A stretch of 64,000 nucleotides of DNA from Thermoplasmatota archaeon (GTDB lineage: Archaea; Thermoplasmatota; Thermoplasmata; Thermoplasmatales; Thermoplasmataceae): assembly GCA_023487205.1 (NCBI GenBank), contig JAMDBT010000051.1:17203-81202 (forward strand). The letters are read 5' to 3'. The translations under genes were made by a program, and so were the position numbers. The notes below the pieces were generated by a model, which saw only the letters and a list, made by a program, of their open reading frames with translations, made no database searches and was not told where the DNA came from. This document shows positions 18,435 to 26,624 of this stretch, piece by piece; position 1 is the stretch's first letter; the number at the start of each line of letters is the position of its first letter.

Positions 18435-18568
18435 GCACCATAAAGGTTAAAAACATTTGTCGCAGCACTTCTCTCCTCTAAACCTCCACTCGAAACCAAT
18501 GCGTGCTGGAAGAACCTCCTCCCGCAGCGTGCATATTCTGCGTATTTCTGGAAAAACACAAGGGGCAG

Positions 18569-18641
18569 CGGACCTGCCGGGATTCGAACCCGGATTAAGG
18601 GCTCCGGAGGCCCTTGTGATAATCCGTTACACCACAGGTCC
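18569..18641 (-). tRNA. tRNA-Arg (anticodon CCG)
   Basis: A 73-nt reverse-strand tRNA: acceptor GGACCTG/CAGGTCC, anticodon stem AGGGC/GCCCT around the loop CTCCGGA (anticodon CCG), T arm CCGGG/CCCGG around TTCGAAT, discriminator G. CCA is not encoded. Confidence 0.95.
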
Positions 18642-18706
18642 TATCAATGGGTTGACACCGTAGCCCGCAAAAGTATTTGAGCAAAAGCATTCTGGCGTGC
18701 GCGGAG

Positions 18707-20284
18707 ATGGAAACGACCCAAGACCCTTATGTTGCGTTCCTGGCCGAAGTTCACGCAGGATTCATGAGCGGATCACTGAAGTCGAAGGACGATCTGCAGA
18801 AGCTCAAGATGGAACTCGCATCAAAGTATTCTCTGTCACGGATACCGTCGGACGTGGAAATATTGAACTGCCTCCCGGCAACTCCGGAGGAGAAGAAACT
18901 GTTCAGGATCAAACGCACCCGCACTATCTCCGGGGTTGCAGTGGTAGCAGCGATGACTTCGCCTGAAGCATGTCCCCACGGAAAATGCATTTACTGTCCT
19001 GGCGGACCTGATATTAACTCGCCTCAGGCTTATACGGGCCATGAACCGGCAGCATTGCGTGGAAGAACCCACAATTATGACCCGTACAATCAGGTGTTTC
19101 ACAGGCTTGCGCAGCTTGAGACAATCGGGCACGACGTGAGCAAGGTGGATCTCATCGTAATGGGCGGGACATTTACAGCGCGCACGGCTGAATATCAGAA
19201 TGGATTCGTGAAGGGGTGCTTCGACGCCATGAACCGGTCACTTTCCGGAAGCCTCGACGAGTCCATGCATCTGAACGAGCATTCCGCCAGAAGGTGCGTC
19301 GGAATAACAGTTGAGACAAAACCGGACTGGTTCATGGAGAAGGATATTGACATTGCGCTTTCATATGGCACGACTAAGGTGGAGCTGGGAGCACAGATCA
19401 TTAATGACCGCATTTTGAAGCTAAACCACAGGGGGCATGGAATAGAAGAGATCAGAAAATCCACGCAACTTGCCCGCGATGCCGGGTTGAAGATAGTTTA
19501 CCACCTGATGCCGGGAATGTACGGAGCAGAACCTGGAAATGATGTGGATAGTTTCAGGAAGGTCTGTGAGGACCAGGACTTCAGGCCGGACATGCTGAAA
19601 ATCTACCCGACTCTTGTTGTGAAGGGGACCTCATTGTACCGGTTATGGAAGGCTGGCAGATACACCCCGCCAACCACGGACGAGGTAACATCACTGCTTA
19701 CCGAGTTCATGAAGATGATTCCACCCTGGATGCGCATTCAGAGGGTGCAGAGGGACATTCCAGTTCCGTTTATTGTTGCGGGCTGCAAGAGAAGCGACAT
19801 CAGGAACATCGTGGAGAGGAAAGCCAGGCTTACAGGAGTGAGAATTTCGGAAATCAGGGCCAGGGAGGTTGGAATCGATTCCATTTCACCCCAGGGAAAC
19901 CTGTCACGCGTAAGGCGCGACTTCGCTGCCGGCAATGGTCATGAGGTATTTCTCTCCGAAGAGGATCCTGAGGGGCATGTGGCTGGCTATTTGAGGCTCA
20001 GGAATCCTTCCCGGGGTCCCCATAGACCTGAAATGGAGGATTCGTCCATAGTGCGTGAAATCAAGGTCGTGGGAGAAGCTCTCCCAATCGGTGCGAAACC
20101 TGAAGGTCAATGGCAGCACCGGGGAATCGGGAAAGACTTGATTGCATGGGCCGAGGAAATAAGCAGTGGGGAGTTTGATAAGAGAAGGTTGCTCATCATA
20201 AGCGGCGTGGGCGTAAGGGACTACTTCCGCAAGCTGGGATACGAGAGGGTCGGACCGTACATGAGCAAGCTTCTATCAGGCTGA
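18707..20284 (+). CDS. elp3: tRNA uridine(34) acetyltransferase Elp3
   Basis: An archaeal Elp3 of about 525 residues with an N-terminal radical-SAM domain and a C-terminal GNAT domain. The iron-sulfur motif is EACPHGKCIYCPGGP (C-x4-C-x2-C), VVAAMTSPEACP and RTHNYDPYNQVFHR match the family closely, and QWQHRGIGKDLIAWAEE is the acetyl-CoA loop in the GNAT part. Elp3 acts alone in archaea to place carboxymethyl groups on wobble uridines. The frame is open from a TTG at 18677, but AAAAGTATTTGAG at about 18668-18680 sits roughly 30 bases before the ATG at 18707, which I take as the leaderless start. Confidence 0.93.
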   Translation: METTQDPYVAFLAEVHAGFMSGSLKSKDDLQKLKMELASKYSLSRIPSDVEILNCLPATPEEKKLFRIKRTRTISGVAVVAAMTSPEACPHGKCIYCPGGPDINSPQAYTGHEPAALRGRTHNYDPYNQVFHRLAQLETIGHDVSKVDLIVMGGTFTARTAEYQNGFVKGCFDAMNRSLSGSLDESMHLNEHSARRCVGITVETKPDWFMEKDIDIALSYGTTKVELGAQIINDRILKLNHRGHGIEEIRKSTQLARDAGLKIVYHLMPGMYGAEPGNDVDSFRKVCEDQDFRPDMLKIYPTLVVKGTSLYRLWKAGRYTPPTTDEVTSLLTEFMKMIPPWMRIQRVQRDIPVPFIVAGCKRSDIRNIVERKARLTGVRISEIRAREVGIDSISPQGNLSRVRRDFAAGNGHEVFLSEEDPEGHVAGYLRLRNPSRGPHRPEMEDSSIVREIKVVGEALPIGAKPEGQWQHRGIGKDLIAWAEEISSGEFDKRRLLIISGVGVRDYFRKLGYERVGPYMSKLLSG

Positions 20285-20341
20285 GAATTCTCGCTGCAAG
20301 GAACCCGCGTCAAGATTTATTCAACATGAGCATTGGGGTCC

Positions 20342-20821
20342 GTGGTCATACCTTGCATCGTGATCGATCACAGAACCGCCGGGAAGTCTGTGAAAAGCCT
20401 GCTTGATTCCGGCTCCGAAGAACTCTTTGTCGTGGACCTGGATTCACTTAGATCAAGGAAACATAACTATGCCGTTTACACCAGTCTGGCCAAGTATTTC
20501 GATCTGACCGTGCTCAATTTTCCTTTAATGCTATTTGAGTTCATCGACACGATAATTGCCGGGGCCTCCAGAGTTGTGGTGCCGGAATATACCGGTGTGA
20601 AGGAGCTGGTGGATTTCCTTTCATATTCTGAAGGCACGGTCATCAACAACAAGGACCCCGAGGTAACGAAGCGGTTTTCTTCCCTTGGAGGGGATATGTT
20701 CCTTAGCGAAACTTTAGTAAGCGTTCCTTACAAAACCGTCTATTATTACGGGAACGGCAACTATCAGGACTACGTTAAGCTTGACGATTTTCCATTTGAC
20801 GCCATATCACGCTTCCTCTGA
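20342..20821 (+). CDS. hypothetical protein resembling half of a HisA/HisF-like TIM barrel
   Basis: About 159 residues from a GTG at 20342; the frame extends to a TTG at 20333, but a TATA-like CAAGATTTATTC at 20311-20322 favours the GTG. The opening VIPCIVIDHRTAGKSVKSLL and ELFVVDLDSLRSRKHNYAVY resemble the first two strands of HisA-type isomerases (I-P-x-I-D and Y-x-x-D-L-D-A), and AGASRVVVPEYTGVKELVDFL resembles the later Ga-x-x-V-V-x-(T/P)-E strand. At this length it would be only part of a barrel or a divergent form found in archaeal cofactor pathways. It lies just ahead of pyrD. Function not known. Confidence 0.65.
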   Translation: MVIPCIVIDHRTAGKSVKSLLDSGSEELFVVDLDSLRSRKHNYAVYTSLAKYFDLTVLNFPLMLFEFIDTIIAGASRVVVPEYTGVKELVDFLSYSEGTVINNKDPEVTKRFSSLGGDMFLSETLVSVPYKTVYYYGNGNYQDYVKLDDFPFDAISRFL

Positions 20822-20858
20822 CAAAAAAAATTTAGGCTGCAGATGATGTCTTTCGGCA

Positions 20859-21767
20859 TTGAATCTGTCCAGGCTTAACGTAAACCTCTGCGGGCTCTCT
20901 CTGGAAACTCCCTTCATCCTTGCCTCAGGGATTCTGGATCAGAACGGTTATACAATGCAGAGAATCCTGAAGGAGGGGGCTGCGGCCGTGGTCACGAAAT
21001 CCATCGGCATGGTCCCCCGAAACGGTTATGCTCCTCCCATAGTATTCCCCGGAGACGGATATCTCCTTAATGCAGTTGGATTGTCGAATCCCGGGATCGA
21101 CAAGATAGGGACTGAAGTAAAGATAGCAAGCGAGGCAGGCAAGCCGATCATAGGAAGCATTTTTGGAAAGGATGCCGAGGAATTCTCCTTACTTGCCCGG
21201 AAAATGGAGTCTTACGGCTGCGCAGGGGTAGAACTCAACCTTTCCTGCCCCCACGTGAAGGGCTTTGGATCCGAGATCGGATCAGACCCTGATGCGGTGG
21301 AGGAGATTGTTGGAGACGTCAAGAAAAGCGTAAAGATTCCGGTGTTCGCTAAACTTAGCCCTAACGTTACCGACATAGTGGAAATCGCCAAGGCGGCTGA
21401 TCGGGCGGATGCGCTGGTCCTCGTCAACACGCTCAGGGGAATGGCCATCGACATCTTCGCCAGGATGCCCGTCCTGAGCAACGCATACGGTGGGCTATCC
21501 GGAAGAGCGATCAAGCCAGTGGGACTCAGGCTTGTATATGAAGTGAAGAAGGAGACTGGAAAGACAATAGTTGGCGTCGGAGGGATAAGCAGTGCCGCGG
21601 ATGCCCTGGAATACGTAATGGCTGGTTCCAGCAGCGTGCAGATAGGAACCGCCGTTATGGAAAGTGGACGGGCCATATTCTCATCACTAAGCTCCGAGAT
21701 GATCTCTCTCATGAACAGAACTGGATTTGACAGAATCACCGATGCTGTAGGAGTTGCCGTTAAATGA
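20859..21767 (+). CDS. pyrD: dihydroorotate dehydrogenase, class 1B catalytic subunit
   Basis: A 302-residue FMN TIM-barrel enzyme. Markers are NLCGLSLETPFILASG, AAAVVTKSIGM (FMN contact), GVELNLSCPHVKGFG (the NxSCPN-like motif), VFAKLSPNVTD, LVNTLRGMAID, GGLSGRAIKPVGLRLVYEV and VGVGGISSAADALEYVMAGSS near the phosphate site. It oxidises dihydroorotate to orotate in pyrimidine synthesis. The neighbouring electron-transfer gene pyrK shows that this is the NAD-linked 1B type. The TTG start at 20859 is about 30 bases after an A/T-rich TATA-like element (20824-20834). pyrD and pyrK overlap by four bases. Confidence 0.95.
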   Translation: MNLSRLNVNLCGLSLETPFILASGILDQNGYTMQRILKEGAAAVVTKSIGMVPRNGYAPPIVFPGDGYLLNAVGLSNPGIDKIGTEVKIASEAGKPIIGSIFGKDAEEFSLLARKMESYGCAGVELNLSCPHVKGFGSEIGSDPDAVEEIVGDVKKSVKIPVFAKLSPNVTDIVEIAKAADRADALVLVNTLRGMAIDIFARMPVLSNAYGGLSGRAIKPVGLRLVYEVKKETGKTIVGVGGISSAADALEYVMAGSSSVQIGTAVMESGRAIFSSLSSEMISLMNRTGFDRITDAVGVAVK

Positions 21768-22522
21768 TGGTGCGCGCCGAAGTGACAAGAGTTGCCGAAA
21801 TCGCAAGCGGCGTGAAGAAGATCGACTTTGAGTGGGATGCAAAGGTTCTCCCCGGGCAGTTTCTCATGCTCTGGTATCCCGGATACGGGGAGATCCCCAT
21901 AAGTATTTCCCATATCGGGAATCCCAAGTCAATAACGGTCAAGGAATATGGAAACGTTTCAAAGCTGATCTGCAACATGGAGAAGGGTAACACAATTTAC
22001 TTCCGCGGACCTTACGGGAATCACTTCAACCCCAAGGGGAAGAAAATCCTCATTGTGGGGGGAGGATCCGGAATGGCTTCGCTCCATCCGCTCATCGGGC
22101 CAGGGGTATACGGGATTGTTGCCGGGAGAACCTCGCATGATCTGGTATTCCTCGATGAGTTTGACAGGGACAAGGTAACTGTTTCCACGGACGATGGCAG
22201 CATGGGTGTCAAGGGCAACGCTCTGGACGCGCTGAAATTACAAAAACTTGAGGAGTTCACTTCCATACACGTTTGCGGTCCGGAGATTATGATGTTCCGG
22301 ATTATGGAGCATCTTGTGGGCAGGGACTTAAATGTTGAATTCTCCCTTGAAAGGACCATGAAGTGCGGCATAGGGATATGCGATTCCTGTTCAATCGACG
22401 GAAAGCAGTTGTGCAGAGACGGCCCGGTGTTCCATATCTCGGAACTGTCTTTGATGAAGGAGTTTGGTGAGTCAAAACTTACTTCCGCGGGTGAAAGAGT
22501 TTTTACCAATGTGCATACGTGA
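21764..22522 (+). CDS. pyrK: dihydroorotate dehydrogenase electron-transfer subunit
   Basis: A 252-residue ferredoxin-reductase-fold protein. LPGQFLMLWYPGYGEIPISIS is the flavin-binding RxYS-like region in a divergent form, KKILIVGGGSGMASLHPL is the nucleotide-binding loop, and MKCGIGICDSCSIDGKQLC near the C-terminus supplies the four cysteines of a [2Fe-2S] cluster in the PyrK pattern. It passes electrons from PyrD's FMN to NAD. It overlaps pyrD by four bases (ATGA). Confidence 0.92.
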   Translation: MMVRAEVTRVAEIASGVKKIDFEWDAKVLPGQFLMLWYPGYGEIPISISHIGNPKSITVKEYGNVSKLICNMEKGNTIYFRGPYGNHFNPKGKKILIVGGGSGMASLHPLIGPGVYGIVAGRTSHDLVFLDEFDRDKVTVSTDDGSMGVKGNALDALKLQKLEEFTSIHVCGPEIMMFRIMEHLVGRDLNVEFSLERTMKCGIGICDSCSIDGKQLCRDGPVFHISELSLMKEFGESKLTSAGERVFTNVHT

Positions 22523-22560
22523 AAACGTATTTACCATAATCTGTTAAGGATCGGCAGGCA

Positions 22561-25167
22561 ATGAAAACCGATCTCTCTTTCAGGGAATGCTTCAAGTACG
22601 TGAATTCAAGCGTAAAGAAAGGTGAGACTGGCAAGGTCTTCGTAATCACGGGCGAGCGTGGACACGGAAAGACAGAACTGGTTTCCCTTCTTGAAGATTC
22701 CGCGAGGGAAAGCGGATTCCTGGTCTTCACCACTATCGCCAACCCTGGGAGGGAAGTTATCAGGTTTAGCGCTTTCAACAATATTCTGGACAAGATTACC
22801 GGGAAAGTTGCATACAGAGACCCGCCCACCATTTCCGCGGAGTTCGAGAGACTTCTTTCCTCGGATAACCGTTACTTCCTGGCGTTTGAAAACATCCATA
22901 ACATGACCCAGCAGGGCTACGATCTCTTTTACTACATCATGCGCCTTGTTCCGGGTACACGATCTGTTCTGGTTGCAACGATTGGATACCAGGATACGTC
23001 TCAGTTCTGGCAGGAAGACTTCCTGAGCACGCTTTTCGGGGCTGAAGACGTTTTTGGAATTAGCATCGAAACCATAACGGTGGAAGACTTCGAGTTCCTT
23101 CTTGATGCGCGGGGCTACAGGCTTCCGGAGGACTTTGTCAAGGACCTCTACCGGATGACGAGTGATATTTCCCTACTCAAATACTCACTGATGTACTATG
23201 AGGAAACCGGTCTCATCGGAAAGGATAAGATGGTCAATGACGCGCTGTACAGGTTCATAACGCTCCCCCCGACCATGGAGTCTTTTTTCAATAATATCGT
23301 AAACGGGCTTTCTCCCAATGGGTCCATGATATTGGCTATGCTTGTGTTGTCGGGCAGATCAATGCAGGTCGGAATGCTCGAGTCAGTGCTGGAAATTGCT
23401 GACCTTGAACTGCGTGAATCCCTGAAACGCCTTTGTGATAGCGGAATCCTGGAATTCGACGGTAACTCCGTGGAAATCGGGAGCCCTCAGTTCTATTACG
23501 TGTACGTTCAGCACAGGAAGGATTCCGGTTACGGAGACCTCCTGAATCGCCTTTCGGTGACGGGCAAGATGGACAGCCTGCCCATCCTGACCCGCCTGAA
23601 TCTTCTCGTGGAGACTGGCCAGATCGATCAACTGGGGTCGATACTTGTGGAGAAAGGATCAAGCCTGCCTAAGACTCTGTCAAATCCTGAGTCACTCCTG
23701 GATATCCTGAAAAAGACAGAGCCGAGACTGAAGGAACCTGCTGCCAGGAAAATAAGCAGGATGCTTGAATGCCAGTGCTATTACGATATGGGCTATTTTG
23801 ACCAGGCAAGAGAGTGCTACGAGAACGGCAATTTCGCTGACATAGATCCGATCGGTCCCAGAATTAATCTGGCGAGAATATACCTGAATGAAGGGATGAA
23901 GGATCGGGCTTCGGAAATACTCAATACGCTTTCGTCTACACAGTCACTCCCGGTTGGCGAACAGGCTAAGGTTCAGAACGCTCTGGCGTCCCTGTATCTG
24001 GCAGAACACGAATTCGATAAGGCTAACATCACAGTTGAGAAGACGCTGAAGCTTGCACAAGAGTCTGGTCTGAGAGATGAACTGGCAGCTGCGAACTACT
24101 CTAAGGCATCTTATCTGGTCGACGCGGGGAAGTATTCAGAAGCGCGAAAGTTCATGGAGGCCTGCCTGCAGATATCCCGGGAAATAGGGCTGAAGCAGTA
24201 TGAGGTGAGATGCCTAAACTCACTGGCCATCATGAGCGACTACGGCGGGGATTTTGAGACAGCAATCTCCATGTACAGCGAGGCGACCAGGCAGTCCTAT
24301 ATTCTCGGTGACATAAGGGCGCGCGGCATTTCCATATACAACCAGATGGAATTGTACGACATAATCGGTAAGCAGGACATAACTGAACGATACGTGGGTC
24401 CCCAGAAAAACCTGCTTAAGATAGTGCACGAATCACGTTTTGCATACAGGTTCTACAGGTTCCTGGCAAGACATTACGCAGAGAGTTTTCAGGCCGATAA
24501 GGCCCTGGCAGAAATCGAGGAGGCAATCGCAGTTGCTGCCGAAATGGGCGATGATGAGTTCCTGGAAATAGCAAAAGGTTCCTGCGCACATTATAAGGTG
24601 CTCTCTGGAAAGGCGATCACTCCGGAAGAGGAAGCACTATTTGATAAGGAATTCAAGATCGTGGACGATTTCCTCCCCCTTTACTACAACTTTTCAGTAT
24701 TATATTTCAATTCCGTCGGCAAGAAGGACAGGATGGCAAAATGCGTTGACATCCTTAAGAACATGTCCAGCCAAATAGGTGACTTTTACGCTAACCTTGC
24801 GCATGCCATTTCCACAGAGTCTTATGCACTGATCAATAACGATCTGGAGGGCCTGGAAACTGCCATGAACTGGTCCCGGGATCTCGAATCTGACGTGGTG
24901 ATGCCAACCGTGGTTCTCAAAGCGCTTGCGTTTGCCTATTATGTCTTAAAAAACGATAATGAAATGGCCGGGAAATATTTCGAATCCATTCAATCTATGC
25001 TGCCAAAGGCGACACAGGTCTATAAGGTAGCTTCCACCATCATTATGGTAGGCGCATGCAAGAGAACGGGTAATAGCAGGTTTCCAATAGACATGTCTGT
25101 GCTCACCGACCCAGGTCTTCCCCCGCTGTTCAGAAGAATAATAGAGGCGGGATATGCACAGAATTGA
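22561..25167 (+). CDS. large ATPase with TPR-like repeats (STAND/MalT-like architecture)
   Basis: An 868-residue protein. Residues 26-40 form a P-loop, VFVITGERGHGKTEL, and NRYFLAFENIHNM about 70 residues later looks like Walker B. A winged-helix-like or lid region spans about 180-320. From about residue 390 to the end there are helical repeats of TPR type: QAKVQNALASLYLAEHEFDKA, DELAAANYSKASYLVDAGKY and YEVRCLNSLAIMSDYGGDFE show the W/A/Y-x(6)-G-x-(Y/F) spacing. This architecture is that of STAND signal-transduction ATPases such as MalT, where the TPR part senses a partner or ligand, but no DNA-binding domain is visible at the C-terminus. Possible TATA element CGTATTTACC at about 22528. Probably monocistronic. 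Confidence 0.75.
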   Translation: MKTDLSFRECFKYVNSSVKKGETGKVFVITGERGHGKTELVSLLEDSARESGFLVFTTIANPGREVIRFSAFNNILDKITGKVAYRDPPTISAEFERLLSSDNRYFLAFENIHNMTQQGYDLFYYIMRLVPGTRSVLVATIGYQDTSQFWQEDFLSTLFGAEDVFGISIETITVEDFEFLLDARGYRLPEDFVKDLYRMTSDISLLKYSLMYYEETGLIGKDKMVNDALYRFITLPPTMESFFNNIVNGLSPNGSMILAMLVLSGRSMQVGMLESVLEIADLELRESLKRLCDSGILEFDGNSVEIGSPQFYYVYVQHRKDSGYGDLLNRLSVTGKMDSLPILTRLNLLVETGQIDQLGSILVEKGSSLPKTLSNPESLLDILKKTEPRLKEPAARKISRMLECQCYYDMGYFDQARECYENGNFADIDPIGPRINLARIYLNEGMKDRASEILNTLSSTQSLPVGEQAKVQNALASLYLAEHEFDKANITVEKTLKLAQESGLRDELAAANYSKASYLVDAGKYSEARKFMEACLQISREIGLKQYEVRCLNSLAIMSDYGGDFETAISMYSEATRQSYILGDIRARGISIYNQMELYDIIGKQDITERYVGPQKNLLKIVHESRFAYRFYRFLARHYAESFQADKALAEIEEAIAVAAEMGDDEFLEIAKGSCAHYKVLSGKAITPEEEALFDKEFKIVDDFLPLYYNFSVLYFNSVGKKDRMAKCVDILKNMSSQIGDFYANLAHAISTESYALINNDLEGLETAMNWSRDLESDVVMPTVVLKALAFAYYVLKNDNEMAGKYFESIQSMLPKATQVYKVASTIIMVGACKRTGNSRFPIDMSVLTDPGLPPLFRRIIEAGYAQN

Positions 25168-25425
25168 GAGCAGTAATGGATTCACTTCCCTGTGCATTTT
25201 CAACGATTCCGGCATATGCCATTTGAACTCTGCATTTCCATCTCCGTGTGTCCCATGCTTCAATTTCGCCACTCCCGTGACTCCGGACGGTTCCCGAACA
25301 AACAGGATGTTTACCATAGTGGATTTTGCGCTTCCGTCAGACAGGGTGGAGAGAATTATACCCGTTGGAACTGGAGTTCAGAAAACCCTGTGATGTTCAA
25401 TAACAACAAGGCTATACCCGGTTCA

Positions 25426-25499
25426 GGGCTTGTGAGGTAGCCAGGATATCCTGTTGGCCTTCGGAGCCTATTACCCGGGTTCGAATCCCGGCAAGCCCG
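25426..25499 (+). tRNA. tRNA-Arg (anticodon TCG)
   Basis: A 74-nt forward-strand tRNA: acceptor GGGCTTG/CAAGCCC, anticodon loop CTTCGGA giving TCG, T arm CCGGG/CCCGG around TTCGAAT, discriminator G. The anticodon stem TTGGC/GCCTA has a T-T mismatch at its second pair. CCA is not encoded. It marks the left edge of the accessory-looking segment that follows. Confidence 0.92.
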
Positions 25500-25621
25500 T
25501 ACCGTTATGATCCCGTTGGGTGTTTGAGGAAGCAGTAAAATCGACAAGCTTTAGCTGTGGGATACACGGACTTCCCTCAACAAAATTCAGGATATCACAC
25601 ATTTGGATACCAAAGGAATTG

Positions 25622-25631
25622 AGTATAAATA
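25622..25631 (+). promoter_or_regulatory. TATA box of the vapBC unit
   Basis: AGTATAAATA lies about 28 bases before the ATG at 25655 and fixes that ATG as the antitoxin start, although the frame is open back to 25520. In VapBC systems the antitoxin usually represses this promoter. Confidence 0.55.
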
Positions 25632-25654
25632 TTGGTTATACACATAACGATAGA

Positions 25655-25909
25655 ATGGAACGAAAAATGAAAGTGGGTCCAAAAGGCCAGATTGTGATCC
25701 CGAAAGAAATACGGGACAAGTTAGGCATGAAAGAATTTTCTGAAGTACTGGTAGATTTGAAAGGAGAACAAGTCGTTATAAGTAAGGCCGGTCCACAATC
25801 AATATCATACACAGAATTCTTTGTCTCCACTTACGGAAGAAAGCTGAAACAAAAGGTGGACCTTGGCAAGATAATGGATGAAGAATACGAAAGAAACCTA
25901 CTACGTTGA
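25655..25909 (+). CDS. vapB: VapB-type antitoxin with AbrB/SpoVT DNA-binding domain
   Basis: An 84-residue protein whose first 45 residues are a swapped-hairpin AbrB domain: MKVGPKGQIVIPKEIRDKLG is the classic VGPKGQIVIPKxIR signature. The remainder (GPQSISYTEFFVSTYGRKLK and a charged tail) would wrap the toxin. It represses its own operon and neutralises the PIN toxin encoded next. The toxin gene begins inside it: the ATG at 25878 lies 32 bases before the vapB stop in another frame. Start chosen by the TATA box. Confidence 0.88.
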   Translation: MERKMKVGPKGQIVIPKEIRDKLGMKEFSEVLVDLKGEQVVISKAGPQSISYTEFFVSTYGRKLKQKVDLGKIMDEEYERNLLR

Positions 25910-26311
25910 TTCCAACGTTTTTCTCTATCCATTGTTGTACCAGGACTTGCCTGAGGCGGATGATTCTGTCGAAATACTCTCGTCGATTGAAAAAACGACA
26001 TCCATGCCCACACTGCCACGTTGACGTGGGACGAGGTCTCCTATGTATCCGGAAGGGTGTTAGGGAAAACCGATGCCATTGAAATTGGAAAGAAGTTGAT
26101 GAATTTTCCAAACTTGAGATTTATATCAGTGGATGAGGAGATAATGAGAAGGAGCCAGACCATAAGGGAGAGATATAACCTCAAACCCAGGGATTCTATA
26201 CATCTTTCATGCGCCCTCACAAGAAATATCGAGAAAATAATCAGCGACGACAAGGACTTTGATAACCAGAAAGAAATTGAACGGGTTCCGATTAAACGCC
26301 CTTCCAGTTGA
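25878..26311 (+). pseudogene. vapC: VapC PIN-domain ribonuclease toxin, reading frame interrupted at a run of six A
   Basis: The frame from ATG 25878 reads YYVDSNVFLYPLLYQ, the start of a PIN domain with its first catalytic Asp (residue 11), and continues to SSIEK, then runs out of frame and stops at 26022-26024. In the -1 frame the domain resumes as HAHTATLTWDEVSYVSG and continues without a break to 26311, with RDSIHLSCAL and IISDDKDFD carrying the remaining acidic residues. The switch point is the A6 run at 25990-25995. One missing A restores a normal PIN protein of about 144 residues. This is either a recent disabling mutation, a sequencing error in a homopolymer, or expression by slippage on the A run. 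Confidence 0.75.
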
Positions 26312-26624
26312 TTATCAAGTTTAGCTACACAGGGGGACAAGGTTAGTTTACCGGCATAATCGAACCCCTCCGATTTCTCATCTCAATCAATTAGCCACCC
26401 TAATCCGAGTTCTCGATCCCTTAGGTGGATAACCGGTGGTCTGCCGGTCAAAACCTGAGCTAAATGTACGGGCGCGATACCAATACAGTTCAAACCAGAC
26501 CAGTTCCGCAGGAACTTTTTGCCTGGATTTCCGCTGATTGAGCTTAAATTCCGCGGGATGGTGTGTAAAAATCAATCTCGGAAATATATAGGAAATCTTC
26601 ACGGAATATTACATAACCAGGACA
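26312..26624 (+). other. 313-base gap without a recognisable gene
   Basis: Between the vapC end and the ligase stop I find no coding frame with family resemblance on either strand. A short GAGTTCTCGATCCC segment near 26407-26420 looks superficially like a tRNA T-arm, but no tRNA can be folded around it. Confidence 0.5.

Noticed and set aside
21212..21913. 233-codon reverse frame over pyrD and pyrK
   Set aside because: Antisense of two confidently identified enzymes with conserved codons on the other strand.
25154..25440. Short forward frames between the TPR protein and tRNA-Arg(TCG)
   Set aside because: No recognisable domain, no promoter or ribosome site; the 258-base gap appears non-coding.
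26385..26440. tRNA-like segment GAGTTCTCGATCCC as a possible attachment site
   Set aside because: No acceptor or anticodon arms can be folded and no matching repeat of a nearby tRNA 3' end was found.
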